A DNA stretch of 7,233 nucleotides. It comes from Chloroflexota bacterium (lineage in GTDB: Bacteria; Chloroflexota; Limnocylindria; Limnocylindrales; CSP1-4). How positions within the stretch are numbered: the stretch's first letter is position 1; every line of letters starts with the position of its first letter. The notes under the pieces are model-generated. The model made no database searches and was not told where the DNA came from. It saw only the letters and a list, made by a program, of their open reading frames with translations. The position numbers were made by a program, and so were the translations under genes. Below, in pieces: positions 6,103-7,233 of the stretch. The DNA is taken from NCBI GenBank assembly GCA_003158495.1, contig PMJT01000196.1:1455-8687 (forward strand). The letters run 5' to 3'.

Positions 6103-7074
6103 TCAGGTGGGCGTGGCGGTGGGCGTGGCCGCAGGCGGGTGCCAACCGATGGGCGGGATGTAGACGGGCATCCCTTCCCAGATCACGTTGACGTTCTTGA
6201 TCTGTGGATTGGCCGCGATCAGATCCGGCAGCGAAACGTTGTACTTGGCCGCTATCCCGGACAGCCCAGTCACGTCCTTCTTGGTAACTATGTAGGTAGC
6301 GAAGCTCGTGCTGGGGCCGGCGGGCGTCGGGCTGGGCGTGATCGAAGGGCCTGGGATCAGACCCGATCCGTTCAGCGCCGATGACGACGGCTGAGCCACC
6401 GACGCGGAACCCTTGGGAATGATGATCGGGAAGAGCACGAGCGAGGCCATCACCAGCGCCATGCCGATGGCTACGAAGAGAAGCGGCTGATTGGCCCGAT
6501 GCTCTTCGCGGCTGCGCAGGCGCGGGAAGGTCTCGAGCCGCGGCGGGTTCTCCCAACCCGGGTGGGTGGGGCCGCGGCGCGCCATCGCCACGGCAGGTTC
6601 GCCGAGCGAAGAGGGCGGCAGCGGCGCGGTCGGCGCGGGCGACCGGTGGCTGTCTCCGTCGTAACTCCACAGGCCGGCGCTCACGTCGGCGGCACGCCTG
6701 GCCGAGGCGGCCGAGTCGACTATGACCGGCGTCCGAGGCCGGGCGGCCAGGAACGCGGGTGCGGATTCGTCATCCGACAGCGCCGTGGGGTCCGACCCGG
6801 CGGCTGCCATCGCGGCGATGGCCTCGCCGCCGCCGACCTTCACGCCGGCGGCTTCCTGGCGGGCCCAGTCGAGGAATATGGCACAGCGCGCGAAGTCTGC
6901 CGAGAGGCAGAACCGCTCCTGGTGCGGGAAGGCTCGGGGCTCGGGCTCGGGCGCGGCAAAACAGCGATGCCGGTAGTCGGGACTGCTCGAGCGGTGGTCC
7001 CGGTCATCCTCGAAGGCGACGAAAGGACAGGCGCTCGGACCGCCCTCGTATGCTGGGGTCGAATCCTCGATCAC
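6103..7074 (-). CDS. Membrane-anchored LysM protein with N-terminal four-cysteine motif
   Basis: A 323-residue protein counted from GTG 7074. Residues about 15-70 hold four cysteines (C16, C38, C56, C64) in the contexts ACPF, HRCF, FCLS and RCAIF; I associate this block with Chloroflexota LysM proteins. It is followed by a low-complexity Ala/Pro/Ser region with the segment THPGWENPPRLETFPRLR before the membrane. One membrane helix lies at about 197-218, preceded by basic residues, so the cysteine part should be cytoplasmic. A Ser/Pro/Thr linker (223-258) leads to one LysM domain (260-308: TYIVTKKDV, GIAAKYNVSLPDLIAANPQI, EGMPVYIPP), expected to bind peptidoglycan or related glycans outside. 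The end is Pro/Thr-rich. GTG 7074 is preferred because TATGAT lies six bases upstream and the cysteine block starts soon after. ATG 7128 (341 residues) is the alternative, and the frame stays open to the window edge. Confidence 0.85.
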   Translation of the reverse strand: MIEDSTPAYEGGPSACPFVAFEDDRDHRSSSPDYRHRCFAAPEPEPRAFPHQERFCLSADFARCAIFLDWARQEAAGVKVGGGEAIAAMAAAGSDPTALSDDESAPAFLAARPRTPVIVDSAASARRAADVSAGLWSYDGDSHRSPAPTAPLPPSSLGEPAVAMARRGPTHPGWENPPRLETFPRLRSREEHRANQPLLFVAIGMALVMASLVLFPIIIPKGSASVAQPSSSALNGSGLIPGPSITPSPTPAGPSTSFATYIVTKKDVTGLSGIAAKYNVSLPDLIAANPQIKNVNVIWEGMPVYIPPIGWHPPAATPTATPT

Positions 7075-7080
7075 GACAAG

Positions 7081-7086
7081 ATCATA
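7081..7086 (-). promoter_or_regulatory. -10 element TATGAT, candidate leaderless promoter of the LysM gene
   Basis: On the minus strand TATGAT (five of six consensus bases) ends six bases before GTG 7074. A partial -35, CTGGCA, lies 19 bases further upstream, which is a long spacer. If used, this promoter makes GTG 7074 the start of a leaderless message and rules out ATG 7128. Confidence 0.5.
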
Positions 7087-7233
7087 CCCGGGCCAATCGT
7101 TCTTGTGCCAGGGCCCCGCGGGGAGCATCTCGTGGTCCGTACATATCGGCCGTGGCGTCGTCGCGGAATCGGATCGATAATCCGCCGGCCATACCCCCGG
7201 ATCGAGGTTCAGAAATGGGGAGAGTCCGACTAC

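Overview
The window is GC-rich (about two thirds G+C) and densely coded. It holds six protein genes, five on the + strand and one on the - strand, and no RNA gene, insertion sequence, phage module or CRISPR array that I can support. The content suggests a Chloroflexota bacterium (Limnocylindria/Dormibacteria-like uncultured lineages would fit). The reasons are a bifunctional homocysteine methyltransferase/methylenetetrahydrofolate reductase, a YerB-type DUF3048 protein, a TPM/DUF2207 membrane protein with a glycine tail, and a LysM protein with a cytoplasmic four-cysteine motif of a kind I associate with that phylum. This placement is inference.

Layout: 1-864 is the 3' part of a DUF3048 (YerB-like) gene, followed at once by a strong hairpin. 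865-1349 is gene-free but rich in inverted repeats. 1350-1781 encodes a small four-helix membrane protein of the phage-holin-4_2 family with a clear Shine-Dalgarno. 1891-3954 encodes the bifunctional HMT/MTHFR enzyme. Ten bases later, with its Shine-Dalgarno overlapping that stop codon, comes a secreted/membrane TPM-DUF2207-like protein (3965-5638), so these two are probably co-transcribed. 5733-6062 is a small NTF2/SnoaL-like gene. On the opposite strand and convergent with it, 6103-7074 encodes a single-pass membrane protein with an N-terminal four-cysteine motif and a C-terminal LysM domain.

The genes do not form an obvious single pathway. One is one-carbon/methionine metabolism, three are membrane or envelope proteins (holin-like, TPM, LysM), one is a probable lipoprotein/exported protein (DUF3048), and one is a small cytosolic fold. 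A recurring regulatory pattern stands out: three genes have a TANNNT -10-like hexamer ending 6-7 bases before the start codon, as expected for leaderless transcripts. The two remaining complete genes have purine-rich ribosome sites instead.

I found no convincing new multi-gene system. The observations most worth following are the cysteine-motif LysM protein, the leaderless start pattern, and the structured gene-free stretch at 865-1349.
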